From VYFG01 sp965248685 (GTDB taxonomy: Bacteria; Pseudomonadota; Gammaproteobacteria; Arenicellales; Poriferihabitantaceae): DNA of 64,000 nt. Of this stretch, positions 16,755 to 25,365 are shown one piece after another (positions within the stretch are counted from its first letter, which is position 1; each line of letters starts with the position of its first letter). The position numbers were made by a program, and so were the translations under genes. The notes beneath the pieces were generated by a model, which saw only the letters and a program-made list of their open reading frames with translations, had not been told where the DNA came from and made no database searches. Location: NCBI GenBank assembly GCA_965248685.1, contig CBDFKC010000003.1, forward strand, positions 1,612,001 to 1,676,000, in the 5' to 3' direction.

Positions 16755-18226
16755 ATGGAAACTTATCAGCTATATATCGATGGAAACTGGTTGGATCCTG
16801 TTAGCCAGCAGTGGTTTGACTCGTACACACCCTTTACCGGAGAGGTCTGGGCAAAATCCCTTTGTGCGGCAAAGACGATGTTGACGCGGCGGTGGGGGCA
16901 GGCAAACGGGCATTCCAGGATGGCGAGTGGGCAACAATGAAGCCGACCGGGCGCGGTAAATTGTTGCGAAAACTGGGTGACTTGTTATCTGAAAATGCCG
17001 ACAAGCTGGCCAAGGTCGAATCTCGTGATAATGGCAAACGAATTATAGAGGCGCTTCCCCAGTTTGGTTATTTGCCTGAATGGTTGTATTACTATGCCGG
17101 GTTGGCGGATAAGATTGAAGGTGCGGTCATTCCAATCGACACGCCGGATATTTTTAACTATACCCAGTACGAACCCCTGGGTGTAGTGGCAGCAATTACG
17201 CCGTGGAATTCTCCGGTCATGTTAATGCTGTGGAAATTGGCGCCAGCATTGGCGGCTGGAAACACCATCGTGGTAAAGCCATCAGAACATGCATCTGCAT
17301 CAACCATAGAGTTTATGCGGCTGGTTGAAATGGCGGGATTTCCACCGGGAGTAATTAACGTGGTAACGGGTTATGCTGATGTTGCGGGTGCGCCGTTGGT
17401 GTCCCATCCTGACGTTGCCAAAGTGACATTTACCGGATCGGTAGCGGGCGGCCGTGCGGTAAACCTGTCTGCGGCTGAGCAGCTCAAGCCGGTCACCCTG
17501 GAACTGGGTGGAAAATCTCCTCAGATTATATTTGAGGACGCCAATCTTGAAAACGCAGTGAACGGCGTGATCTCTGGCGTATTCTTATCCAATGGTCAGA
17601 CCTGCGTTGCTGGGTCCAGGGTATTGGTCCAGGGCTCGATTGCTGAGGAATTTCAGGCACGTCTGGTCCATGCGATTGGCACTTTGAAAATGGGAGATCC
17701 CGCCGATAGTGAAACTCGCATCGGACCCATCGCAAACCAGATGCAATTTAACGCAATATTGGGTTATCTTGATATTGCCCGGGCTGAATGGGCCACCGCT
17801 ATCGCCGGGGGATGCCGAGCAACCCGCGAGGGATGCGAGCAAGGTTGGTTTATCGAGCCCACTGTTTATACTGGTATTACCCCGGACATGCGTATTGCCA
17901 GGGAAGAAGTGTTTGGTCCAGTGACCGCGATCATGACATTTGACGATGAACTAGAGGCTATTGCATTAGCCAATAACAGTGATTTTGGATTGGCCGCAGG
18001 GGTCTGGACCGAGAATATTCGTCGAGCCCATCGAATGGCGAACAAATTGCAATGTGGGACGGTATACGTCAATACCTATCGCGCGGTGAGTATGATGTCA
18101 CCCGCTGGGGGTTATAAAATGAGTGGCATTGGACGCGAAAATGGCCAGGAAATGATTCGGGATTTTTTGCAGGTAAAAAGTGTCTGGATAAATACCGCTG
18201 AAACGGTGCGGAATCCTTTGGGTTGA
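16755..18226 (+). pseudogene. Aldehyde dehydrogenase with a single-base frameshift
   Basis: The gene would encode about 490 residues of an NAD(P)-dependent aldehyde dehydrogenase. It is split at the A-run 16853-16856. The first frame gives METYQLYIDGNWLDPVSQQW to about residue 34. The rest continues in another frame, resuming with PLCGKDDVDAAVGAG. One missing A restores a perfect join. The second part keeps ELGGKSP with the general base Glu, and GQTCVAGSR with the nucleophile Cys. Either the gene is recently inactivated or the base is a sequencing or assembly error. It probably oxidised an aldehyde made by the adjacent oxygenases. Confidence 0.88.
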
Positions 18227-18313
18227 TCTGCAACAAATTAATTTGCCGGGAATATTATTCACCTATGGGGTGGAAATAAAATCAAGTAACGACATCAATG
18301 TTATCGAGCTGCC

Positions 18314-19183
18314 ATGACATACACCACCATTAAAGTAACACCTTTGAGCCGCCATATTGGTGCAGAAATTGGTGAAGTTGATATTGCCTCAGGTCTAACC
18401 GACCGCCAATTCGAAGAAATTCACCGCGCTTTTGTCGAACACAGTGTGATATTTTTTCGAGACCAGAATATCTCGCCAGATCAGCATATTGCATTCGCTG
18501 AGCGTTGGGGCACCATCAATGTGAATCGATTTTTCCAACCCGTTGAAAGTCATCCGATTATTGCTGAGGTACGCAAAGAACCCGATCAAAATAGCAATAT
18601 TGGTTCAAGTTGGCATACCGATCATACCTATGACCAGATTCCTGCTATGGGATCAATTTTATATGCCAGGGAAGTTCCCTCACTTGGGGGTGATACGATT
18701 TTTTCGAGTATGTACGCCGCCTATGAAGACCTTTCAGCTGGACTAAAGCAAACCCTTAGAGGAATGCGGGCAGAGCATTCGAGCCGACATGCATTTGGCC
18801 ACACCGCCTATTCTGATTTGGACAAAAAAGATATTAAAGATATTAATGGCAGGTTGGGAAATGCCGAAGCAGCGACCCAGGATGCGACTCACCCTGTGAT
18901 CATTAAGCACCCTCTTTCCGGAAAGCCCTCGCTCTACGTCAATGGTGATTTTACGATCAAGTTTGAAGGTTGGAGTAAATTGGAATCTCAACCTTTGCTG
19001 GACTACCTGTACCAGCACGCGCAACAGAACGAATTTACCTATCGGTTTTCATGGCGCCGGGGTTCGATGGCAGTCTGGGACAATCGGGCGACTCACCACT
19101 GCGCTCTGAATGATTATCAGGGCGAGTTTCGACTGATGCACCGTATTACCATTGAGGGAGAAGAGTTGCTGGCGGCCGGCTAG
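18314..19183 (+). CDS. TauD/TfdA family Fe(II)/2-oxoglutarate dioxygenase
   Basis: A 289-aa dioxygenase. The iron facial triad is His101 and Asp103 (SSWHTDHTY) with His262 (NRATHHCALND), and Arg273 would bind the 2-oxoglutarate carboxylate. Family members release sulfite from taurine and alkyl sulfates or attack aryloxyalkanoates. The overall pattern is TauD-like, but the substrate cannot be assigned. It lies 87 nt after the aldehyde dehydrogenase on the same strand and overlaps the 3' end of a convergent LysR gene by 4 nt. Confidence 0.9.
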   Translation: MTYTTIKVTPLSRHIGAEIGEVDIASGLTDRQFEEIHRAFVEHSVIFFRDQNISPDQHIAFAERWGTINVNRFFQPVESHPIIAEVRKEPDQNSNIGSSWHTDHTYDQIPAMGSILYAREVPSLGGDTIFSSMYAAYEDLSAGLKQTLRGMRAEHSSRHAFGHTAYSDLDKKDIKDINGRLGNAEAATQDATHPVIIKHPLSGKPSLYVNGDFTIKFEGWSKLESQPLLDYLYQHAQQNEFTYRFSWRRGSMAVWDNRATHHCALNDYQGEFRLMHRITIEGEELLAAG

Positions 19184-20037
19184 CAGATTGCCTCGAGTAT
19201 AGATAACTCCATTTCCTGAATAGCAGCGCTTTGCATATTTCGATTCTTTAACAGCTGTAAGCAAGAATCTGGCAACGACGGGAATCCGGACTCTTTACCC
19301 AGAGTCTTCATGGTGTCTTCCAGGGCACTTTGTGCGAGTAGTCCTATGCCGAGACCTGCGCGAATAGCGGCTTTAACGCTGGCGTAATTCTCGCTCAAGT
19401 AAGCGGTTCTCCAGCTAATTCCGGCATTATCCAATGCCGTGGTAGCGACTTCATGCCACCAGCAATCCCGGTCAAATATCGCCAGCGGAACCGGCTCTCC
19501 AGGGGTTAATTCCAGCCCAGGATGAGCGGCCCATACCGTCGGTTCAGAAAAGAATGCCTTATGAGAAGGCATCTGTCCGGCTGAATATATTGCAATATCC
19601 AATTCGTTCCGGTTAATAGCATCCGGAAACCCGGCAGTGCAGCCGGAACGGACAAACACCTCAACCTTGGCGTGACGCTGACAAAATCTAGCCAGTGCAG
19701 ATTCCAATATCGTTTCGTTATAGTCGTCAGGAATTCCGACCCGGATTCGACCTACCAGAGGGTCTGTAAACAGGTCGCCAACACGATCAATTTCCTCGAG
19801 TACTTTACGCGCGGAAGGAAGTAACTTTTTTCCTTTCTCAGTAAGTATTACGCCCCGGGCCTGACGCTCAAATAACGCTACCTTTAATTCATCTTCGAGT
19901 TTTTTAATCTGGACGCTAATGGCAGACTGGGTGCGAGACAAGGCGTTTGCCGCCTGGGTAACATTACCAGCATCAGCTACTGCGCAAAATGTCCGAAGAA
20001 GGTCGCTGCTGGGACCTGAGCGATCGATTAAATTCAT
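19180..20037 (-). CDS. LysR family transcriptional regulator
   Basis: A 285-aa regulator. The HTH region reads LLRTFCAVADAGNVTQAANALSR followed by QSAISVQIKKLE. The effector domain begins near residue 90 with GRIRVGIPDDY. The ATG at 20037 (MNLIDRSG) gives the usual LysR N-terminus; another in-frame ATG lies 12 nt upstream. It is divergent from the thiol-dioxygenase-like cupin, its most likely target. Confidence 0.92.
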   Translation of the reverse strand: MNLIDRSGPSSDLLRTFCAVADAGNVTQAANALSRTQSAISVQIKKLEDELKVALFERQARGVILTEKGKKLLPSARKVLEEIDRVGDLFTDPLVGRIRVGIPDDYNETILESALARFCQRHAKVEVFVRSGCTAGFPDAINRNELDIAIYSAGQMPSHKAFFSEPTVWAAHPGLELTPGEPVPLAIFDRDCWWHEVATTALDNAGISWRTAYLSENYASVKAAIRAGLGIGLLAQSALEDTMKTLGKESGFPSLPDSCLQLLKNRNMQSAAIQEMELSILEAIC

Positions 20038-20123
20038 AGCTATGATCATAACAATTCATTTTTAAAATAGTAATGATCCGCCTAAGATTACAATTATTAA
20101 AAATTCCCAGAAGCCCTTCCGAT

Positions 20124-20723
20124 ATGAATATTGCCACTACACGCAGACAAGCCATTGAGAAATCTATTTACAAGATCCAGCAAGTATTTGCCAGCGGTGT
20201 GGACATTCCAAACCTTGAGCAGGCCAAGGAGATTTTGTCCAATCTCGCGTCCCGTGTGGAATTGTTTCCGCGCAGTGATTTCCCGATGCCGGACAAAGGT
20301 CAAATAGAACGAACCTTCTTGATCTATCAGGAGGAAAATGGTGACTATGGTTTATACGTGAATTCCAGTTTACCAGGACAGCAATCCCGGCCCCATGACC
20401 ATGGTGGTTCCTGGGCAATAGTGGTCGCGGTAGAAGGAGAAGAACTTCATAAAGTCTATAAGACCACGACTGGGCAATCCGATGCCGATTCCATGCCGAT
20501 CAAACAGGCCGGTGAACTAACTGTAAAACCGGGTAGTGCTATATCCATGATGCCCGACGGAATTCATTCCATACACGCCGTTTCAGATAAGCCCTTATTG
20601 CATTTGCACCTATACGGGAAAAGTTTTCCTTGCCAGGGTCAGCGCAAGGAATATGATCTGAAAACCGGCGAGGTTCGAAAATTTATCCTTGATGACATTG
20701 GATTTATTGAAGATGTAAGATAG
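20124..20723 (+). CDS. Cysteine/3-mercaptopropionate dioxygenase-like cupin
   Basis: A 199-aa cupin of the cysteine dioxygenase type I superfamily. This family uses ferrous iron and O2 to convert a thiol to a sulfinate. Iron ligands are likely His91 and His93 (RPHDHGGSW) and His148 (DGIHSIH), with the family segment VAVEGEELHKVY between. The HDHGG form resembles bacterial 3-mercaptopropionate dioxygenases at least as much as cysteine dioxygenase. That assignment matters because a 3-sulfinopropionyl-CoA desulfinase lies at 38948. An ATG 51 nt upstream is possible but gives a non-typical basic extension. Confidence 0.78.
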   Translation: MNIATTRRQAIEKSIYKIQQVFASGVDIPNLEQAKEILSNLASRVELFPRSDFPMPDKGQIERTFLIYQEENGDYGLYVNSSLPGQQSRPHDHGGSWAIVVAVEGEELHKVYKTTTGQSDADSMPIKQAGELTVKPGSAISMMPDGIHSIHAVSDKPLLHLHLYGKSFPCQGQRKEYDLKTGEVRKFILDDIGFIEDVR

Positions 20724-20784
20724 GGGATAAGATAGCGGCTAATAGTTGAATCACCATACCAGCCCAAGGTTAACTCAGCGTAGC

Positions 20785-20798
20785 TATCTATATAGATA
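20785..20798. promoter_or_regulatory. 14-bp palindrome sharing the sox-operator half-site
   Basis: TATCTATATAGATA is perfectly palindromic and is preceded by C, so CTATCTAT, the outer arm of the sox palindrome at 4174, recurs here. It lies in the 110-nt gap between the convergent cupin and chrA genes, an unusual place for an operator, so it may be chance. Confidence 0.3.
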
Positions 20799-20833
20799 CA
20801 ACCGCCCCGCAAAATAATATTTATATGGTTTCA

Positions 20834-22237
20834 CTAGGCGAGCATTCCCGCCAAACCGAGTGCCAACCCGAGTCCGGCGGCGCCGATCAGCAAGGTGGCC
20901 GTACCTAGTTTCGCGCCAAATACTGCCCACAACGCTGCCACGGTCAATGTCAGACCGGCAAGATCGATGGTTACCCAGCGCGGGGCTGCAACCTGCAAAC
21001 CGGCGCCGGTGAAGGTCCCTACCTCACGAAACAATACATGCAATGCAAACCAGACCGCAAGATTCAGTATCACGCCAACAACTGCTGCGGTAATCGCGGT
21101 TAGCGCTGCGGACAAGGCCTTATTCTCCCGCAGGCGCTCAATATGGGGTGCCCCAAGAAATATCCATAGAAAGCAGGGAACAAAGGTAACCCAGGTTGTC
21201 AGTAGGCCTCCCAGCGTGCCAGCCATTAACGGCGACAATGGGCCTGGGTCACGAAATGCGCCCATAAATCCGACAAATTGCGTCACCATAATCAATGGTC
21301 CAGGGGTTGTTTCTGCCATACCCAGACCGTCGAGCATTTCTCCAGGTTGCAACCAGCCATGGGTATCGACAGCCGCCTGGGCGACATAAGCAAGTACGGC
21401 ATAAGCCCCACCGAATGTAACCACTGCCATCTTGCTGAAAAACACCGCAATTTCGCTATAGACATTTGCCGCACCCAACCACCACAGCAAAACTCCAATC
21501 GGGGCCAGCCAAATTAGTAACAAGATTGCGCCAGTTGAAAACAGTCGATCGAAACCGTGAGCATGCTCGGGAACACCTTCTCCGATAATGGTGTTGGCGT
21601 CGGCAATCTGGGCGCCACCCAGGGTGCCATGACCACCACTGCCCTGGAATGCGGCGTGCCCTGAACGACCGCCAATAAAACCAATTATTCCGGCAGCAAA
21701 AACAATTGACGGAAACGGTGCGCCGAAGAAAAAGATCGCGACAAATGAAATGATCGCGATTGCCAGCATGATATTGTTGCCCAGCGCACGGCTGCCAATA
21801 CGAACCACCGCGTTAAGCACGATGGCAAGAACCGCTGCTTTAAGCCCGAAGAACAGCCAGGTAACATAACTGACATCACCGTATACCGCGTAGATCCAGC
21901 TTAATAGCATAATGGCGAAAACGCCGGGCAATACGAACAGAACACCAGCAATCACACCGCCCAGGGTGCGATGCATCAGCCAGCCGATATAGACCGCCAA
22001 TTGCTGGGCCTCGGGGCCGGGCAACAACATGCAGAAATTCAATGCATGGAGAAATCGTTGTTCCCCCAGCCAGCATTTTTCTTCTACCAGGATACGATGC
22101 ATTACTGCGATTTGACCCGCAGGACCACCGAAACTCAGTAAGGCGATTCGACTCCATACCGCAAATGCATGGGACAAGGTTGGCCAGGGCCGGCCATCAG
22201 CGCCCTCCATTGGAGTCGACTTGGATACTTTGTTCAT
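20834..22237 (-). CDS. chrA: Chromate efflux transporter
   Basis: Membrane protein of 467 residues in two homologous halves, the long-chain CHR family layout. The first half starts with FGGPAGQIAVMHR, then NFCMLLPGPEAQQLAVYIGW. The second repeats the pattern with VTFGGAYAVLAYVAQ and TTPGPLIMVTQFVGF. ChrA exports chromate from the cytoplasm. The ATG at 22237 overlaps the stop of the preceding SOD-rhodanese gene as ATGA, so the two are translationally coupled. A much longer frame extends upstream but lies inside that gene. Confidence 0.92.
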   Translation of the reverse strand: MNKVSKSTPMEGADGRPWPTLSHAFAVWSRIALLSFGGPAGQIAVMHRILVEEKCWLGEQRFLHALNFCMLLPGPEAQQLAVYIGWLMHRTLGGVIAGVLFVLPGVFAIMLLSWIYAVYGDVSYVTWLFFGLKAAVLAIVLNAVVRIGSRALGNNIMLAIAIISFVAIFFFGAPFPSIVFAAGIIGFIGGRSGHAAFQGSGGHGTLGGAQIADANTIIGEGVPEHAHGFDRLFSTGAILLLIWLAPIGVLLWWLGAANVYSEIAVFFSKMAVVTFGGAYAVLAYVAQAAVDTHGWLQPGEMLDGLGMAETTPGPLIMVTQFVGFMGAFRDPGPLSPLMAGTLGGLLTTWVTFVPCFLWIFLGAPHIERLRENKALSAALTAITAAVVGVILNLAVWFALHVLFREVGTFTGAGLQVAAPRWVTIDLAGLTLTVAALWAVFGAKLGTATLLIGAAGLGLALGLAGMLA

Positions 22238-23241
22238 GACGATTGGTACGGCTCGGTTGATCCACCAATGGCGCGCCACGCAGAAATCCCGCCAGACAAA
22301 ATTCGGGTGTCGAAGCCTTGTTGACGTAACTCTTCGGCGGCATTTGAACTGACCTGGAAGCCATACATGCAATACGCCACAATAGGTTTGTCAGTTTTCA
22401 GAGTCATGATTGATTGTGAAACCTCTTCGGATTTCCAGCAGGTTGCACCAGGTAATTTATCATGCCGCCTAACCAGGTCATCCAGCAGGCACACATCCAG
22501 CAACAACGGGGTTTCGCCTTGGGATAACATCTCTTGTAAAGATTCCGGACTGACTGCCGGGGGTGGGTTATCTTGCTTTGATCCGGTTGAGCGTCCAGAT
22601 GCAGCGGAAAATCGTCTAGCGGCCCGCCCCCAATGTAGATTATCCATAAAAGCGTCGACGTAGGCACCCGCGTTTGCGCCAAAATCCGTGTGATAGGAAT
22701 GCTCATACATATCCAGTGCAACTATGGGTACGCCGTCTGCCCCGGTATGGGTATGGTCAGCCGCCCATTGGTTTTCCAATCGCTGCTTGCGATCAGACCA
22801 GGATAAAATGACCCACCCGGAACAGCCTCCCAGGGCTTTTCCCATGGCGCTGAACTGTTGTCGCCACTGATCAATGCCGTCGAAGTCGCGGGTGATCGCG
22901 TCAGCCAATTCACCGTAGGGATCAACCGCCGGGCTACCGAGTCCGTCTTCCCCACCAATGCTGTCAAAATAAACCTCATGCAGGATCATGGAGTTAGCCG
23001 CGATCAATTCTTCGCGTTTAATCCCATTAATTTCAAACCCGGTTGCTGACGACCAATCCAGGGATTCCAGCTGATCGGTAATGGTGTTTAGCCGGCGTAT
23101 GGCGCCGCCATAATTATTCTCATAATGGCTTACCAGCATATCTTCGGATAGCCCGATTAATCTCGGTGGTTTAAATGCAAGTGGTTTGATGGAATAACTC
23201 ATATTCGTTAACGCCTCGGGGTTGTCATATAATTCGCTCAT
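22234..23241 (-). CDS. Fe/Mn superoxide dismutase fused to a rhodanese domain
   Basis: A 335-aa two-domain protein. Residues 1 to about 205 form an Fe/Mn superoxide dismutase: metal ligands are the His of LVSHYENN, the His of MILHEVYFD, and Asp and His of ALDMYEHSYH. After a linker rich in Ser, Pro and Gly, residues from about 225 form a rhodanese domain with active-site Cys291 in AYCMYGFQV. In chromate operons of other bacteria a superoxide dismutase (ChrC) and a rhodanese (ChrE) are separate genes next to chrA. Here the two functions appear fused and coupled to chrA. AAGGAG precedes the ATG at 23241, which also overlaps an out-of-frame two-codon ATGATATGA. Confidence 0.88.
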   Translation of the reverse strand: MSELYDNPEALTNMSYSIKPLAFKPPRLIGLSEDMLVSHYENNYGGAIRRLNTITDQLESLDWSSATGFEINGIKREELIAANSMILHEVYFDSIGGEDGLGSPAVDPYGELADAITRDFDGIDQWRQQFSAMGKALGGCSGWVILSWSDRKQRLENQWAADHTHTGADGVPIVALDMYEHSYHTDFGANAGAYVDAFMDNLHWGRAARRFSAASGRSTGSKQDNPPPAVSPESLQEMLSQGETPLLLDVCLLDDLVRRHDKLPGATCWKSEEVSQSIMTLKTDKPIVAYCMYGFQVSSNAAEELRQQGFDTRILSGGISAWRAIGGSTEPYQSS

Positions 23242-23303
23242 ATCATATTTACTTTGCTCCTTATAACAAGGGAGGTTTTTTACTGTACTCATGAGATAAT
23301 TTA

Positions 23304-24200
23304 ATGACAGAATATTCCAGAGTGCTGCCTTCAACCACCGCATTACGGGCTTTCGAAGCCGCTGCGCGGCATTTGAGTTTTACCGATGCGGCGACGGATC
23401 TGGAGCAGACCCAGGGCGCGGTCAGCCACCAAATCCGCGAGTTGGAAACCCGCCTTGGGGTAAAACTATTCAATCGCGAGCCCAGGGGAATCACCCTGAC
23501 AGAATCCGGCAGAACCTATCTAGCATTCGTTCGCGAAGCCCTCGAGCAATTACGCACCGGTGAACAGGCTTTACGTCCACAGATCGCGGAAGACATTCTC
23601 ACCGTGAGTTGTTCTCCGAACTTTGCCCACAAATGGCTGGTTCCTAGGCTGGGCAGTTTTATGGCGGATAACCCGACCCTGGAACTGCGTATTTCGGCAT
23701 CACCCCAACACATTACGTTTGACCGTGATGGAATTGATATCGCGGTACGGCATGGCGACGGTAATTGGCCAGAACTGGATGTCACCCGGCTGTGCGAAGA
23801 ATGGGTTTTTCCGGTTTGCAGTCCACATCTAACACCGGCGGTGCAATCGATAAAATCCATTACAGATTTGAGCAAATTTATTTTAATTCATGATCAACAA
23901 CGAGAGGGCTGGGTAAGCTGGCTCCGAGCGATCCAAGCGCAACCGGCGGATTTTGATTTGGAACGTGGCCCGGTTATGAGTCAAACCAGCCTGGCAATTG
24001 ACGCGGCGATCGCAGCCCAGGGCGTGGCCCTGGCCCGCAGCGCATTGGTTGGACTTGACCTTGCAGCGGGAAGATTGGTACGCCCTGTTAAAGATAAGAT
24101 TAGAGCAGACTTTGCTTATTGGATCGTTTGTCCCAAACAGCGTGGATCACATCCGAATATCCGACGATTTAACAAATGGTTGTTGGGTCAGGCTAGTTGA
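23304..24200 (+). CDS. LysR family regulator, GcvA type
   Basis: A 298-aa regulator whose N-terminus STTALRAFEAAARHLSFTDAATDL with QGAVSHQIRELE is typical of the GcvA subgroup. The effector domain contains the usual DGIDIAVRHGDG. It is divergent from the SOD-rhodanese/chrA operon with 62 nt between starts, so control of that operon is the best guess. It converges with the decarboxylase operon. Confidence 0.92.
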   Translation: MTEYSRVLPSTTALRAFEAAARHLSFTDAATDLEQTQGAVSHQIRELETRLGVKLFNREPRGITLTESGRTYLAFVREALEQLRTGEQALRPQIAEDILTVSCSPNFAHKWLVPRLGSFMADNPTLELRISASPQHITFDRDGIDIAVRHGDGNWPELDVTRLCEEWVFPVCSPHLTPAVQSIKSITDLSKFILIHDQQREGWVSWLRAIQAQPADFDLERGPVMSQTSLAIDAAIAAQGVALARSALVGLDLAAGRLVRPVKDKIRADFAYWIVCPKQRGSHPNIRRFNKWLLGQAS

Positions 24201-24295
24201 GTTGCTTTGGGATACAGGCGGCATCATGATAGCGGCATTAGAGGTTGTCATTTAACTCACTACTCCTCACAACGCTCAGAATGGCAGACGCCAGG

Positions 24296-24868
24296 TTAAG
24301 TAATATCCTGGTTAAGCGCTAACTTAAACTTCCTGCGGCGTTCGGCACTGTGCAGCTGGGTGTAGTCCTGGGGATAAGCTTCACCCTGTTCTACGATCAG
24401 ATTGACGAACACCGGGCCGTCCAGTTTTAGAACCTCGCCAATTTCTGATTCAAAATGATCTATATCTTCGAACTGCATCCCGTGGGGATAACCCGAAGCT
24501 TTGGCGATGCCGACAAAATCGAGTTTTCCCTGGCCGGGAATGGGATGAAAGCCATTGGCTTCATAGGTGCCGTTTTGGCAGACAAAATGGATCAAGTTTC
24601 TGGGGGCAAGGTTCGCAATGGTTACCAGGCTGCCGAGATTCATCAATAGACTTCCGTCTCCATCGATGATTAAGACCTGTTTGTCAGGACATCCCAGAGC
24701 CAGACCAAGCGCATGTGAGGACCCCTGGCCCATGGCTCCGGTAGTGAGATAGGTCAGGTCGCTTGGGTTAATCGCCAGCCATTCGAACGCTGCCTGATAT
24801 GCCGGCACCACGATTTGCTGGTCATAATGTTGACTCAGTATTTTCAGGCATTGGTCACGTTTCATCAT
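24296..24868 (-). CDS. Sulfopyruvate decarboxylase-type ThDP enzyme, beta subunit
   Basis: C-terminal half (190 aa) of a two-subunit thiamin-diphosphate decarboxylase, ComE-like. The ThDP/Mg motif is Gly70-Asp71-Gly72-Ser73 through Asn99-Gly100 (GDGSLLMNLGSL ... QNG). Archaeal ComDE decarboxylates sulfopyruvate to sulfoacetaldehyde, and related bacterial enzymes act on phosphonopyruvate. It overlaps the alpha subunit by 4 nt (ATGA), and two adjacent ATGs are possible starts. No sulfoacetaldehyde acetyltransferase is next to it, so the fate of the product is open. Confidence 0.82.
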   Translation of the reverse strand: MMKRDQCLKILSQHYDQQIVVPAYQAAFEWLAINPSDLTYLTTGAMGQGSSHALGLALGCPDKQVLIIDGDGSLLMNLGSLVTIANLAPRNLIHFVCQNGTYEANGFHPIPGQGKLDFVGIAKASGYPHGMQFEDIDHFESEIGEVLKLDGPVFVNLIVEQGEAYPQDYTQLHSAERRRKFKLALNQDIT

Positions 24869-25365
24869 GATGCTGGTGACCGTCCAATAAAGAATGTAAT
24901 AGGTTTTGGCTGGCTGTAGGCGGTTTCGATTAACTCAGAAACCTGGGTTACGTCATTGTCATCCTGCAATAAATGATGCTCGAGTCCCATGACGTCTGCC
25001 AAAGCCGGGCAGATTCGCACGCTGTACTTAGCCGATTCCTCCGGTAATTTTTCAGGTTCTTTTCCTTGCAGTCCCACCATCATACAAATCGGCAAATTGT
25101 ATTCAACCGCCATCACCCTGATAGCGTTGATTGAATCCATAAAGCCTGTGTTTTGTATCAGTATCAATGCGCGGATATTTGAGAATGACAGTCCGGCTGC
25201 GATAGAAACCGCTTCGTCTTCTTTGCATACACGAACCAGTTTGAAATCCGGGTCGCGGCTGATGGGCCACAAAAGGCCATCGCTGGTCACAATGTCGGGA
25301 ACCGATAATATGTAGTCGACCCGTGCGCGTTTAAGCGCAGCGATTATATTTGGTCCGGATAGCAT
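24865..25365 (-). CDS. Sulfopyruvate decarboxylase-type ThDP enzyme, alpha subunit
   Basis: N-terminal (pyrimidine-binding) half, 166 aa, ComD-like. Glu51 in CKEDEAVSIAAGLSF is the conserved residue that activates the ThDP aminopyrimidine across the subunit interface. It shares one base with the aminotransferase stop (TAATG) and overlaps the beta subunit start, so aminotransferase, alpha and beta are made in step. An aminotransferase followed directly by a 2-oxoacid decarboxylase suggests amino acid to aldehyde conversion, with cysteate a natural candidate. Confidence 0.82.
   Translation of the reverse strand: MLSGPNIIAALKRARVDYILSVPDIVTSDGLLWPISRDPDFKLVRVCKEDEAVSIAAGLSFSNIRALILIQNTGFMDSINAIRVMAVEYNLPICMMVGLQGKEPEKLPEESAKYSVRICPALADVMGLEHHLLQDDNDVTQVSELIETAYSQPKPITFFIGRSPAS

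Noticed and set aside
16755..18226. Programmed frameshifting in the aldehyde dehydrogenase
   Set aside because: The site is a plain run of four A without a heptameric slippery sequence or a downstream structure, and this family has no known recoding.
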